Source: Claveliimonas sp964652805
GTDB lineage: Bacteria; Bacillota; Clostridia; Lachnospirales; Lachnospiraceae
Direction: 5' to 3'
Length of the DNA: 19,993 nucleotides
Assembly (NCBI GenBank): GCA_964652805.1
Contig: CAZZBJ010000041.1
Span: 1 to 19,993 of the forward strand
The notes beneath the pieces are model-generated. The model did no database searches. It worked only from the letters and a program-made list of their open reading frames with translations, and was not told where the DNA came from. This document shows, one piece after another, positions 6,123 to 14,521 of this stretch; the first letter of the stretch is position 1; each line of letters begins with the position of its first letter. Position numbers and translations under genes: made by a program.

Positions 6123-7238
6123 TTAGATTACATCGTTTCTCTTGATGTATCCCGGCTCATTGGGGTCAGCCGCAATCTCTTTCACATGCGTGATCTTGGC
6201 ATGCTTGTCCGCTACAATGTTCTCCAGATGGACGTCTGTGCCCACTGTGACGTCGGGAAGGATGACGCAGTTTTTGACAACGGCTCCCTTCTTGATTACG
6301 CATCCGCGTCCGATGACGGAATTCTCAATGGTGCCCTCGATGAGACAGCCGTTTGACACGACGGAATTCTTTACGTTGGAGCCCTTGAAATACTGAGTCG
6401 GGCAGGAGTCGTTGGTCCGTGTGTAGATAGGCCACTCATTGTCAAAGAGGCTGAGAGCCGTCTTGAAGTCGATGAGGGAGATGTTTGCGTCATAGTAGCT
6501 CTTGAAGTCTGTGATGGAGGCAAAGTATCCTCTGTGAGAGACGCCCCGCACATCCAGCTCCTCGCAGGCCACGTTCACGATATCTGTCAGACTGTACATG
6601 GAGGAGGTCTTGTGAGCCTGATTGACTAAGTCGATGAAGAGCTCCTTTGACATCACGTAGGTATCCATGAAGATATGGCGGTTCTTTGCCGTGCCCCGGT
6701 TCATTTCCAGAGAGAGCACGCCCTTCTGCCTGTTCAGGTTGACTGTGTTGCAGTTCAGGAAATGCTCCTTTGCATCGTCTGTGGAGTGGTACAGGAGAGT
6801 GATGTCGGCTCCTGATTCAATGTGGGTCCGGAGCAGCTCGCTGAAATCCTGTGAGTAGATCATGTAGCCGGGTGCGATCACCACATAGTCACAGTTTACC
6901 ATGTGGATGCACTCCATATTTTCTAAGAAAGCCGATATATCATTGTTGTAGATATCATGCTTCAGGCCCGTCTCTGAGAAGAGGATGTGAAGCCTGCCTC
7001 TCTTGGAGTTAATGTTGTAGTGACGCCCGGTTCCCAGGTGTTCCGTCAGAGAACGGGGGTTTCTGCGGATATAGACCTGTATCTGGTCGATGCCGCTGTT
7101 GCTCATGTTTGAGATCGGGAAATCAATCATGCGATACCGTCCCAGAAAGGAGAAGGCGCCGATGGGGCGGTGAGCCTGCAGTCCTTCTACCCAGATGTGG
7201 TTGCCGGAAAAGTTTACAATACCTAATGCCTTGGCCAT
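6123..7238 (-). CDS. glgD: GlgD subunit of glucose-1-phosphate adenylyltransferase
   Basis: 371-residue paralogue of GlgC that forms a mixed complex with it in Firmicutes and modulates ADP-glucose synthesis for glycogen. The nucleotidyltransferase fold is visible (SFLGRYRMIDFPISNMSNSGID at 30-51) and the C-terminal left-handed beta-helix follows (VVSNGCLIEGTIENSVIGRGC region). The catalytic signatures are lost: the GGxGxRL nucleotide loop is replaced by NFSGNHIWVEG (9-19), and the metal-binding SGDH segment by APGYMIYSQDF (122-132). This is normal for GlgD and indicates a regulatory or structural subunit. ATG 7238 is preferred over an in-frame TTG at 7247 because a GGGGG-type ribosome binding site lies nine bases before the ATG. 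It begins one base after the glgC stop, so the two are translationally coupled. Confidence 0.93.
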   Translation of the reverse strand: MAKALGIVNFSGNHIWVEGLQAHRPIGAFSFLGRYRMIDFPISNMSNSGIDQIQVYIRRNPRSLTEHLGTGRHYNINSKRGRLHILFSETGLKHDIYNNDISAFLENMECIHMVNCDYVVIAPGYMIYSQDFSELLRTHIESGADITLLYHSTDDAKEHFLNCNTVNLNRQKGVLSLEMNRGTAKNRHIFMDTYVMSKELFIDLVNQAHKTSSMYSLTDIVNVACEELDVRGVSHRGYFASITDFKSYYDANISLIDFKTALSLFDNEWPIYTRTNDSCPTQYFKGSNVKNSVVSNGCLIEGTIENSVIGRGCVIKKGAVVKNCVILPDVTVGTDVHLENIVADKHAKITHVKEIAADPNEPGYIKRNDVI

Positions 7239-7239
7239 A

Positions 7240-8379
7240 TTACTCAACCCCCTTTACACGTTTGGCGACAAGCTCAATGTGCTCGCTGTCAGCGCTGCCG
7301 ACCTGAGCTTCTTTTCCGATCCTGACGTTGTCCGCCACAAGAGCCCGCTGCACAACGGCTCCCTCGGCCACTTCCGCGCCAGGCATGAGAACACTGTCAA
7401 TGACCTTTGCGCCTGCGCCGACTTTTGCGCCGGTGAACAGGACAGAATTCTTGATGGAGCCCTCGATGACACATCCCTGTGTGATGAAGGCCTGGTCGAT
7501 CTCGGCGTCCGGCCCTATGTACTGGGGAAGCGCTGTGGCATCCTCTGTGTAGATCTTCCAGGATGAGTCGTGGAGATCCAGTTCGTTGTTCTTGTCCAGC
7601 AGATCCATGTTTGCCTCCCACAGGGAGTCAATGGTTCCAACATCCTTCCAGTAGCCCTTGAACTTGTAGGCAACCAGCTTCTTGCCGTCGTTCAGCATGG
7701 CGGGAATGATGTCCTTGCCGAAATCGTGGCTGGAATCGGGATCTTTCATGTCGGTTGTCAGCATCCTGCGGAGCGACTTCCAGTTGAAGATGTAGATGCC
7801 CATGGAAGCCAGATTGCTCTTGGGCTGGGCCGGCTTCTCCTGGAACTCGGTGATGCGTCCCTTCTCGTCTGTGTTCATGATGCCGAAACGGCTTGCCTCC
7901 TTCATAGGCACTTCGATAACGGCGATGGTGGCGTCCGCCTCTTGCTCCTTGTGGTAGGCCAGCATCTTCGCATAGTTCATCTTATAGATATGGTCTCCGG
8001 AGAGGATGAGAAGATAGTCTGGAGCATAGGAGTCTATAAAATCGATATTCTGTGAGATAGCGTCTGCAGTTCCCCTGTAGACGTTCAGATCTGCGTCCGC
8101 CTTCTCCCGGGGCGGAAGCACATACACACCGCAGTCTCTGGCGTCCAGTCCCCAGCGGCGTCCCGCTGCCACATAGCTGTTCAGCTGAATGGACTCATAC
8201 TGTGTGAGGACTCCAACTACATCAATACCGCTATTGGCACAATTGCTGATAGGAAAATCGATGATCTTGTATTTGCCGCCATATGAAATGGCAGGTTTGG
8301 CAACCTTATTGGTCAGCTCGTGCAGTCTTGAACCGCGGCCGCCGGCTAAAATCATGGCTAACATATTGTTCTGTTTCAT
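7240..8379 (-). CDS. glgC: Glucose-1-phosphate adenylyltransferase, catalytic subunit
   Basis: 379-residue enzyme making ADP-glucose from ATP and glucose-1-phosphate, the committed step of glycogen synthesis. Visible motifs: nucleotide loop GGRGSRL (13-19), KYKIIDFPISNCANSGID (36-53), GTADAI (103-108), metal-binding LSGDHIYKM (127-135), FQEKP (179-183), HDFGKDIIP (218-226), then beta-helix repeats (CVIEGSIKNSVLFTGAKVGAGA region). The start is set at 8379, where GGAGGAGGG precedes the ATG; the frame stays open 22 codons further upstream, across the predicted promoter. It is first of a two-gene operon with glgD. A sigma-A type promoter is present 37-65 bases upstream. No branching enzyme or glycogen synthase gene is in the window. 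Confidence 0.96.
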   Translation of the reverse strand: MKQNNMLAMILAGGRGSRLHELTNKVAKPAISYGGKYKIIDFPISNCANSGIDVVGVLTQYESIQLNSYVAAGRRWGLDARDCGVYVLPPREKADADLNVYRGTADAISQNIDFIDSYAPDYLLILSGDHIYKMNYAKMLAYHKEQEADATIAVIEVPMKEASRFGIMNTDEKGRITEFQEKPAQPKSNLASMGIYIFNWKSLRRMLTTDMKDPDSSHDFGKDIIPAMLNDGKKLVAYKFKGYWKDVGTIDSLWEANMDLLDKNNELDLHDSSWKIYTEDATALPQYIGPDAEIDQAFITQGCVIEGSIKNSVLFTGAKVGAGAKVIDSVLMPGAEVAEGAVVQRALVADNVRIGKEAQVGSADSEHIELVAKRVKGVE

Positions 8380-8415
8380 AATATGCGCCCTCCTCCTTTT
8401 ACTGTGATATACGAT

Positions 8416-8444
8416 ATTATATAATTCTTTGGCGACACTTTCCA
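8416..8444 (-). promoter_or_regulatory. Promoter of glgCD
   Basis: On the - strand, TGGAAA (8444-8439), a 17-base spacer and a perfect TATAAT (8421-8416). Predicted start near 8409 leaves a leader of about 30 bases. The -35 box is only a four-of-six match. The remaining sequence between here and the map terminator (about 8445-8656) is AT-rich and shows no gene or structure I can assign. Confidence 0.6.
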
Positions 8445-8656
8445 TAATTTTTGAGAAAAATACAAAAAAATTTGTGAAAATTTACGTTAAATTTAATGAA
8501 AACGCATATTTGCAGGAAATAATACACGAAAAAATGATTGCAACTGCAGGCCGGGTACTGCATAGTGGCGTGGGCGCAAACTTTACATTCAAGCTGGTTG
8601 CTTTGATATTTTGACAATCTGATAAAAATATTTAAAGGAACAGACATACCGCTTAC

Positions 8657-8690
8657 AAAAAAGACTGCATCTTGCAGCGCAGTCTTTTTT
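8657..8690 (-). terminator. Intrinsic terminator of map
   Basis: Perfect 12-base arms AAAAAAGACTGC (8657-8668) and GCAGTCTTTTTT (8679-8690) around a 10-base loop, starting seven bases past the map stop on the - strand. The T run on both strands makes it bidirectional. Confidence 0.85.
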
Positions 8691-8696
8691 AACATC

Positions 8697-9506
8697 CTAT
8701 TTTGACAGGACCTCCACCCCGGTTTCTGTGACAAGGACCATGTATTCAACCTGGGCGGACAGACCGTCGTCGATGGTGTAGACAGTCCAGCCGTTCTCCT
8801 CATCGATGAAGAAGTCCGGGCTTCCCTCGTTGATCATGGGCTCAATGGTGAACATCATGCCGGGGACAAGGACCATCTCGCTTCCCCTGGGTGTGACATA
8901 GCTGACAAAAGGCTCCTCGTGGAACTCCAGGCCAATGCCGTGGCCGCCGATGTCCTCCACCACGGAGTAGCCGTTCTCCCGGGCGTGGCTGTTGATGGCC
9001 CAGGCAATGTCGCCCAGATGTCCCCAGGGCTTTGCGGCGGCAAGCCCCAGCTCCACACACTCCTTTGTGACCCGCACCAGCTTCTGGGCCCGGGGGCTTA
9101 CCTCCCCAATGGTAAACATGCGGGAGGCGTCGGAGAAATATCCATTTAATATAGTAGAGACATCCACGTTGATGATGTCTCCCTCCTGGAGGAACTCGTG
9201 CTCATCCGGTATGCCATGGCAGATTACATTGTTGATGGAGGTGCACACGCTTTTCGGGAATCCCTCGTAGTTCAGGGGGGCGGGGATGCCTCCCCGGGAG
9301 ACGGTGTAGTCGTACACCAGTCTGTCGATCTCGGCTGTGCTCATGCCTGCCCTTATGTGAGCGGCCACATAATCCAGCACGCCGGTGTTCAGGTCGGCGC
9401 TCTTCCTGATTTCCTTGATCTGATCCGGGGTCTTCAGAAGGGACCTGTCCGGGACAATCTCGCCTTTGGCAGCCAGAGACCAGAGCTTGCTGTCCAGTTT
9501 ATCCAT
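8697..9506 (-). CDS. map: Methionine aminopeptidase, type I
   Basis: 269-residue metalloenzyme that removes the initiator methionine from nascent proteins. The dinuclear metal ligands are all identifiable: Asp115 (NVDVS), Asp126 (YFSDASR), His189 (GGHGIG), Glu222 (TIEPM) and Glu254 (QVEYM), plus the substrate-contact His97 (VICHGIP). About 20 extra residues precede the usual start of the catalytic domain (DQIKEIRKSADL). The ribosome binding site before ATG 9506 is poor. It stands alone with its own promoter and terminator, not beside adk and infA in a ribosomal protein cluster, so it may be a second copy alongside a canonical map elsewhere (inference). Confidence 0.94.
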   Translation of the reverse strand: MDKLDSKLWSLAAKGEIVPDRSLLKTPDQIKEIRKSADLNTGVLDYVAAHIRAGMSTAEIDRLVYDYTVSRGGIPAPLNYEGFPKSVCTSINNVICHGIPDEHEFLQEGDIINVDVSTILNGYFSDASRMFTIGEVSPRAQKLVRVTKECVELGLAAAKPWGHLGDIAWAINSHARENGYSVVEDIGGHGIGLEFHEEPFVSYVTPRGSEMVLVPGMMFTIEPMINEGSPDFFIDEENGWTVYTIDDGLSAQVEYMVLVTETGVEVLSK

Positions 9507-9538
9507 ATCTTTGCTACCAGCTTTCTGTTAAATTTCCG

Positions 9539-9555
9539 GAAGCGCAGAGCGCTTC
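9539..9555 (-). promoter_or_regulatory. Short GC-rich hairpin at the map transcript start
   Basis: Arms GAAGCGC and GCGCTTC, seven perfect pairs with a three-base loop, sit at about +1 to +17 of the predicted map transcript. It may stabilise the 5' end of the mRNA. There is no T run, so it is not a terminator. Confidence 0.35.
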
Positions 9556-9561
9556 GCTAAC

Positions 9562-9590
9562 AGTATACTCGCTTTTGGGCGGAACGTAAA
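9562..9590 (-). promoter_or_regulatory. Promoter of map
   Basis: On the - strand, TTTACG (9590-9585), a 17-base spacer and TATACT (9567-9562). Predicted start near 9555, about 49 bases before the ATG. It diverges from the pfk promoter 30 bases away. Confidence 0.55.
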
Positions 9591-9618
9591 GGGCGGAAGG
9601 CCGGGGCCGTGGTTTTTC

Positions 9619-9647
9619 TTGTGCTGTTTTCAAAAATAAGGTATACT
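9619..9647 (+). promoter_or_regulatory. Promoter of the pfk-dnaX operon
   Basis: TTGTGC (9619-9624), a 17-base spacer and TATACT (9642-9647). The -10 box is good, the -35 box weak. Predicted start near 9654, about 34 bases before the pfk ATG. Confidence 0.5.
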
Positions 9648-9687
9648 GAATTAGAAACAGCAAAGAAAGGAAAGGAGCGACCGGATT

Positions 9688-10764
9688 ATGTTGCGGATCG
9701 GGATGCTTACCAGCGGAGGAGACTGCCAGGCTCTGAACGCCGCCATGCGTGGAGTGGTAAAGGGAGTCTGCTCAAAGAGAGATGACGTTGAGATTTACGG
9801 ATTTAAGGATGGCTATAAAGGACTGATCTACTCGGATTTTCAGATGCTTACATCCGGAGATTTCTCTGGAATACTGACAAGGGGAGGGACCATCCTGGGA
9901 ACCTCCAGACAGCCCTTTAAGCTGATGCGTGTGCCGGATGAGAACGGGCTGGACAAGGTGGAGGCCATGAAGCATACCTACCACAAGCTGAACTTGGATT
10001 GCCTTGTGATCCTGGGTGGAAACGGGACCCACAAAACGGCCAACCTGTTAAGAGAGGAGGGACTGAAGGTTATCACGCTTCCCAAGACCATCGACAACGA
10101 CCTCTGGGGAACAGATATGACCTTTGGCTTCCAGAGCGCAGTGGATATTGCCACGGACACCATCGACAGGATCCACACGACAGCCACCTCCCACAGCCGC
10201 GTATTCATCGTGGAGGTCATGGGACACAAGGTGGGCTGGGTGACTCTCCATGCGGGTATCGCAGGTGGAGCGGATATCATCCTTCTCCCGGAGATCCCCT
10301 ATGACATCAAGGTGGTAGTGGAGGCCATCAGGAGGAGAGTGGCCGAAGGCAAGAACTTTACCATCATCGCTGTGGCTGAGGGCGCCATTTCCAAGGATGA
10401 CGCGAAGCTCTCCAGGAAAGAGCTGAAGGCCAGGAAAGGGAAGGAGAACTATCCTTCCGTGGCCTATGAGATTGCGGAGCGTATCCGGAAGAAGATGGAC
10501 CAAGAGGTCAGGATCACAGTGCCGGGGCACACCCAGAGAGGCGGTTCTCCCTGTCCCTACGACAGGGTGCTGGCCACAAGGCTGGGAGCGGCGGCTGCGG
10601 AGCGCATCCTGAAGGGAGACTTCGGCTGTATGATGGCCATCAGGAACGGCGAGATCACGAAGGTGCCGCTTGCGGAGGTGGCAGGAAAGCTGAAATGCGT
10701 GGACCCGGAGGCGGGCATCATCCAGGAGGCCAGGATGACAGGCATCAGCTTTGGAGACAAATGA
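9688..10764 (+). CDS. pfkA: 6-phosphofructokinase (GGNGT/PKTIDND type)
   Basis: 358-residue phosphofructokinase phosphorylating fructose-6-phosphate in glycolysis. Family motifs: LTSGGDCQALNAAMRG (7-22), phosphoryl-donor loop GGNGT (110-114), catalytic PKTIDND (132-138), MGHKVGWVTLHAGIAGG (178-194) and PGHTQRGG (279-286). At the two positions that separate donor types it has Gly (as in ATP enzymes) in GGNGT and Lys (as in PPi enzymes) in PKTIDND, the combination known from the mixed-substrate clade that includes ATP-using actinobacterial enzymes. The usual Asp or Glu of the donor loop is Asn112. ATP is the likely donor, not certain. AAAGGAG lies ten bases before the ATG. It heads an operon; dnaX begins 29 bases after its stop with no terminator between. 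Confidence 0.93.
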   Translation: MLRIGMLTSGGDCQALNAAMRGVVKGVCSKRDDVEIYGFKDGYKGLIYSDFQMLTSGDFSGILTRGGTILGTSRQPFKLMRVPDENGLDKVEAMKHTYHKLNLDCLVILGGNGTHKTANLLREEGLKVITLPKTIDNDLWGTDMTFGFQSAVDIATDTIDRIHTTATSHSRVFIVEVMGHKVGWVTLHAGIAGGADIILLPEIPYDIKVVVEAIRRRVAEGKNFTIIAVAEGAISKDDAKLSRKELKARKGKENYPSVAYEIAERIRKKMDQEVRITVPGHTQRGGSPCPYDRVLATRLGAAAAERILKGDFGCMMAIRNGEITKVPLAEVAGKLKCVDPEAGIIQEARMTGISFGDK

Positions 10765-10793
10765 AGTGAAACAGATGAAAAGGAGTGCGGCAG

Positions 10794-12365
10794 ATGAGCT
10801 ACATGGCATTATACCGGAAATTCCGCCCCAGTGAGTTTGAGGATGTCAAAGGGCAGGATGCGATCGTGACGACATTAAAAAACCAGATACAGACAGACAG
10901 GATCGGACATGCCTATCTCTTCTGCGGGACAAGGGGAACCGGAAAGACCACGGTGGCGAAGATTTTCGCCAGATCCGTCAACTGCCAGCACCCGGCGGAG
11001 GGAAGCCCCTGCGGCGAGTGTGCCATGTGCCGGTCCATAGCGGCCGGCACTTCCATGAATGTGATCGAGATCGATGCGGCCTCCAACAACGGCGTAGACA
11101 ATATCCGGGAGATCCGGGAGGAGGTGGGCTACCGTCCCACGGAAGGGAGGTATAAGGTTTACATCATCGACGAGGTGCACATGCTGACTGTCGGGGCCTT
11201 CAATGCGCTTTTGAAGACGCTGGAGGAGCCGCCGGAGTATGTCATCTTTATCCTGGCCACGACGGAGGTTCACAAGATACCAGTGACCATCTTGAGCAGG
11301 TGCCAGCGGTATGATTTCAAGAGGATCTCCATAGAGACTATTTCCGACAGGCTGCGGGAGCTCATCGATAAGGAGGGCCTGGATGTGGAGGATAAAGCGG
11401 TGCGCTATATCGCCAGGATGGCGGACGGCTCCATGAGGGACGCTCTGAGCCTGCTGGATCAGTGCACGGCCTTTTACATCGGCAAACGACTCACCTATGA
11501 CAATGTGCTGGAGGTGCTGGGGGCGGTGGATGCGGACGTGTTCAGCCGCCTGCTGCGGGAGCTTCTGGAGCGGGATGTGAAAAAGGTCATCGAGACTGTG
11601 GACGAGCTGGTGATGCAGGGGCGTGAGCTGTCCCAGATGGCGGCGGATTTCACCTGGTACCTGCGGAACCTTCTCCTTGTGCAGAGCTCCGATGAGATGG
11701 AGGATGTGCTGGATGTGTCCACAGAGAATCTGGCAAGGATCAAGGAGGAGTCTCAGATGATCGGGACCGATGAGCTGATCCGGTACATCCGTATTTTCTC
11801 AGAGTTGACAGGAAAGCTGAAGTATGCGGCCCAGAAGAGAGTGCTCCTGGAGGTGACCTTCATCAAGCTGTGCCGCCCCCAGATGGAGACGAGCCAGGAC
11901 GCTCTGCTCTCCAGGATACGGGCGCTGGAGGACGAGGTGCAGAAGTTGGAAAAGACGGGGGCGGCCGTCCCGGCCGGACAGACCGTCCGGGCAGTAAGAG
12001 AGGAATTGTCCGAGCCTGCGCCGGCGCCGAAGCTTCCGAAGGCCCTCAGCGAGGATGTGAAGGCAGCGGCATCGGACTTTCGATCCATAGCCCAGGCGGC
12101 CTCTCCCATGCTGCGCAGCTACCTGAAGAAGGCCAGGTTAAGCGCCGGGGAGAACGGTCATCTTCTCATCGTCCTGGAGGACGAGGTGAGTGCTGCCTTT
12201 GTGGCCGGACCGGAGCACAGGGAAGAGATCGAGCGGCTGATCGCGAAGAAGACTGGCAAGCAGATGGAGGTGGATGTCCGCCAGGTAGAGGAGGGCAGAC
12301 GCTTCGAGGACAGTTTTGTGGATATAGAGAAGCTGATCCACATGGATATCACCATAGAAGATTGA
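10794..12365 (+). CDS. dnaX: DNA polymerase III subunit tau/gamma
   Basis: 523-residue clamp-loader ATPase of the replisome. The N-terminus MSYMALYRKFRPSEFEDVKG is diagnostic. Walker A GTRGTGKT (45-52), four zinc-binding Cys (64, 73, 76, 79), Walker B IIDEVH (124-129) and the arginine-finger SRC (168-170) are all present. The region after about 365 is Ala/Pro/Glu-rich linker followed by the tau C-terminal domain. Start set at ATG 10794, eight bases after AAAAGGAG; an in-frame GTG at 10785 would overlap that site. I saw no A-AAA-AAG slippery site, so frameshifting to make a short gamma form is not evident. The chain order dnaX-ebfC-recR is widely conserved. Confidence 0.97.
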   Translation: MSYMALYRKFRPSEFEDVKGQDAIVTTLKNQIQTDRIGHAYLFCGTRGTGKTTVAKIFARSVNCQHPAEGSPCGECAMCRSIAAGTSMNVIEIDAASNNGVDNIREIREEVGYRPTEGRYKVYIIDEVHMLTVGAFNALLKTLEEPPEYVIFILATTEVHKIPVTILSRCQRYDFKRISIETISDRLRELIDKEGLDVEDKAVRYIARMADGSMRDALSLLDQCTAFYIGKRLTYDNVLEVLGAVDADVFSRLLRELLERDVKKVIETVDELVMQGRELSQMAADFTWYLRNLLLVQSSDEMEDVLDVSTENLARIKEESQMIGTDELIRYIRIFSELTGKLKYAAQKRVLLEVTFIKLCRPQMETSQDALLSRIRALEDEVQKLEKTGAAVPAGQTVRAVREELSEPAPAPKLPKALSEDVKAAASDFRSIAQAASPMLRSYLKKARLSAGENGHLLIVLEDEVSAAFVAGPEHREEIERLIAKKTGKQMEVDVRQVEEGRRFEDSFVDIEKLIHMDITIED

Positions 12366-12417
12366 TGCAGAAGAACAAAAAATGAAAAATTAAGCTAGAA
12401 GAGCAAGGAGGAAAACC

Positions 12418-12768
12418 ATGGCAAGACGTGGAGGATTTCAGGGCGGGATGCCCGGAAACATGGCAAATCTTATGAAGCAGGCGCAGAAGATGCAGCGCCA
12501 GATGGAAGAGCAGGCAAAGGAGATGGAGACAAAGGAGTTCTCCGCCACAGCCGGCGGCGGGGCGGTGGAGGTCACTGTGTCCGGAGCCAGGAAGCTGCTG
12601 AAAGTGAAGCTGGATGAAGAGGCAGTGGATCCCGATGATGTGGAGATGCTTGAGGATATGATCGTGGCGGCTGTGAACGAGGCCCTTGAGAAGGTGGAGC
12701 AGGAGTCAGCGGCAGGCATGTCCAAATTTACCGGAGGAATGGGCGGCGGCATGCCGGGCCTGTTCTAG
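12418..12768 (+). CDS. ebfC: YbaB/EbfC nucleoid-associated protein
   Basis: 116-residue DNA-binding protein that coats the nucleoid as a dimer. It has the usual pattern: Gly/Met-rich start, a charged helix NLMKQAQKMQRQMEEQAKEM (17-36), the core strand set VEVTVSGARKLLKVKLD (50-66), PDDVEMLEDMIVAAVNEAL (72-90), and a flexible Gly/Met-rich tail ending GGGMPGLF. AAGGAGG precedes the ATG by about six bases. It sits between dnaX and recR as in most Firmicutes. A role in recombination or repair is suggested by this conserved placement. Confidence 0.96.
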   Translation: MARRGGFQGGMPGNMANLMKQAQKMQRQMEEQAKEMETKEFSATAGGGAVEVTVSGARKLLKVKLDEEAVDPDDVEMLEDMIVAAVNEALEKVEQESAAGMSKFTGGMGGGMPGLF

Positions 12769-12792
12769 GAAAGAAGCGGCGGTGAAAAAAGT

Positions 12793-13389
12793 ATGGATTA
12801 CTACAGCAGTCAGATAAGCCGGCTCATCGAACAGTTTTCCCGGCTGCCGGGGATTGGACCAAAGTCGGCCCAGCGTCTGGCCTTCCATCTCATCAGCATG
12901 CCAAAGGAGCAGGTTCATGAGCTGGCCCGGTCCATTGTGGAGGCCAGGGACAATGTCCGCTACTGCGCCCGGTGCTGCACGCTGACAGACCAGGAGGTGT
13001 GCCCCATCTGCGCCAATCCGGACAGGGATCACAGGACCATCATGGTGGTGGAGACGTCCAGGGACCTGGCTGCCTACGAGAAGACAGGGAAGTACAACGG
13101 AGTCTATCACGTGCTCCACGGGGCCATCTCCCCCATGTTGGGAATCGGACCCGGAGATATCCGCCTCAGGGAGTTGATGGAACGCCTGAGAGGAGATGTG
13201 GACGAGGTGATCATAGCCACCAACTCCAGTCTGGAGGGGGAGACAACCGCTATGTACATCAGCAAGCTGATCAAGCCTGCGGGGATCAAGGTAAGCCGCA
13301 TCGCAAGCGGCGTGCCTGTAGGGGGTGACCTGGAGTATATCGACGAGGTGACTCTCCTGCGGGCTCTGGAAGGAAGAACGGAGATATAG
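12793..13389 (+). CDS. recR: Recombination protein RecR
   Basis: 198-residue recombination mediator of the RecFOR pathway that helps load RecA on gapped DNA. The helix-hairpin-helix (FSRLPGIGPKSAQRLAFHL, about 15-33), the C4 zinc finger (Cys58, 61, 70, 73) and the Toprim domain (MVVETSRDLAAYEKTGKYNG, about 83-102) are in standard order, and the length is the family's usual one. The ribosome binding site is poor, in keeping with translational coupling to ebfC 24 bases upstream. The regulator gene begins three bases after its stop. Confidence 0.97.
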   Translation: MDYYSSQISRLIEQFSRLPGIGPKSAQRLAFHLISMPKEQVHELARSIVEARDNVRYCARCCTLTDQEVCPICANPDRDHRTIMVVETSRDLAAYEKTGKYNGVYHVLHGAISPMLGIGPGDIRLRELMERLRGDVDEVIIATNSSLEGETTAMYISKLIKPAGIKVSRIASGVPVGGDLEYIDEVTLLRALEGRTEI

Positions 13390-13392
13390 ACG

Positions 13393-14508
13393 ATGACGGG
13401 AAAGAAAAAAGTGACTTCTACAGATATCGCCCGGGCGGCGGGCGTATCCCAGGCGACTGTCTCCATGGTGCTGAACCGGAAATACAATGTGTCCTTCTCC
13501 AAGGAGACCGTGAGGAAGGTGGAGGAGGCGGCCCAGAAGCTGGGCTATGTCCTGCCAAAGCGAAAGATGCGCAAAGAGAGTCGCCGGGAGAAACTCCTGG
13601 TGGTCTTTTGCTCCAATCTCACAAACCCCTACTATGTCATGCTCCTGCAGGGCATTGAGCTGAGGGCAAAGGAGCAGGGGTACGGACTCTTTGTGTGCAA
13701 CACCCAGAGGGATCTGCGGATGGAGGAGCGCTATCTGAAGATGATGAACGAGCTCCATCCGGTGGGGATCATCTACACCTGCAATCCAAGCCGCTGTTTC
13801 ATGGATACGGTGGAGAAGCTGGCGGAGGAGATTCCGGTGGTCATTGTCAACAACCAGAACGAACACCTGAACGTGGACGCGGTGGAGCTGGACAATTCCA
13901 AGCTGGGAAGGATCATGGCCCGGCACCTGCTGGAGCTGGGACACAGAAATGTTGCCTATATAGCGCCTCCGTTGACCGTGCGGCAGAAGCAGAGATCCAA
14001 GCGGGTGGCGGGGTTCCTGAAGGAGTTCGAGAAAGCCGGGCTCAGGGATCAGGTCATCATCAAGGCGGCGGACGAGGAGATCGATCTGGATATCGCCCAT
14101 ATCGACTCGGAGTACAAGATCGGCTACGACCTGACAAAGGAACTTCTGGCGGAGCAGAAGGATGTGACAGCCATTGCGGGACTCAATGATATGATCGCCT
14201 TCGGCATCCTGGACGCCCTCCAGGAGGCGAAGCTGAAGGTGCCCGGGGATGTGTCCGTCATGGGCTGTGACAACACTCTGTTTGCCAGCATGCACAAAAT
14301 GTCACTCACCACCATTGAACACTTCGTGATTTTCAAAGGCCGGGACGCCTGCGATATTATCATGAAGAAGATTGACTCCAGGAGGGGAAAATATACTGAT
14401 GTGGAGCCTATCAGCACCTACCATGTGGAGTATGAGCCCAGGCTGATCATCCGGGGCACTACCTCCTATCCGAAGAGCGGTACGAGGAGCAGAAAAAAGA
14501 AAAATTAA
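13393..14508 (+). CDS. LacI-family transcriptional regulator
   Basis: 371-residue regulator. The N-terminal LacI helix-turn-helix is clear (VTSTDIARAAGVSQATVSMVLN, about 7-28), followed by the linker ETVRKVEEAAQKLGYV and a periplasmic-binding-protein-like sensor domain (about 67-350) with LLELGHRNVAYIAPP and AGLNDMIAFGILDALQEAKLKVPGDVSVMGCDNT as landmarks. The hinge helix lacks the usual YxPN..AR sequence. A basic tail (SRKKKN) ends the protein. It is translationally linked to recR, an unusual neighbour. The ligand is unknown; the transaldolase/transketolase genes downstream, whose promoter region carries a large palindrome, are a plausible target, which is inference. Confidence 0.9.
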   Translation: MTGKKKVTSTDIARAAGVSQATVSMVLNRKYNVSFSKETVRKVEEAAQKLGYVLPKRKMRKESRREKLLVVFCSNLTNPYYVMLLQGIELRAKEQGYGLFVCNTQRDLRMEERYLKMMNELHPVGIIYTCNPSRCFMDTVEKLAEEIPVVIVNNQNEHLNVDAVELDNSKLGRIMARHLLELGHRNVAYIAPPLTVRQKQRSKRVAGFLKEFEKAGLRDQVIIKAADEEIDLDIAHIDSEYKIGYDLTKELLAEQKDVTAIAGLNDMIAFGILDALQEAKLKVPGDVSVMGCDNTLFASMHKMSLTTIEHFVIFKGRDACDIIMKKIDSRRGKYTDVEPISTYHVEYEPRLIIRGTTSYPKSGTRSRKKKN

Positions 14509-14521
14509 TGTATTTGAAAAA

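Noticed and set aside
8429..8614. 61-codon + strand ORF between glgC and map
   Set aside because: Begins inside the glgC promoter, no ribosome binding site, and Lys/Phe/Asn composition expected from AT-rich noncoding DNA.
10794..12365. Programmed frameshift site in dnaX
   Set aside because: No A-AAA-AAG heptamer in frame; the nearest candidate, GTG AAA AAG near 11577, does not fit the slippery pattern well and has no obvious stimulatory stem-loop.
12706..14295. 529-codon open frame on the - strand opposite recR and the LacI-type gene
   Set aside because: Antisense to two unmistakable genes, no ribosome binding site and no recognisable motif; His/Leu-rich as expected of a shadow frame.
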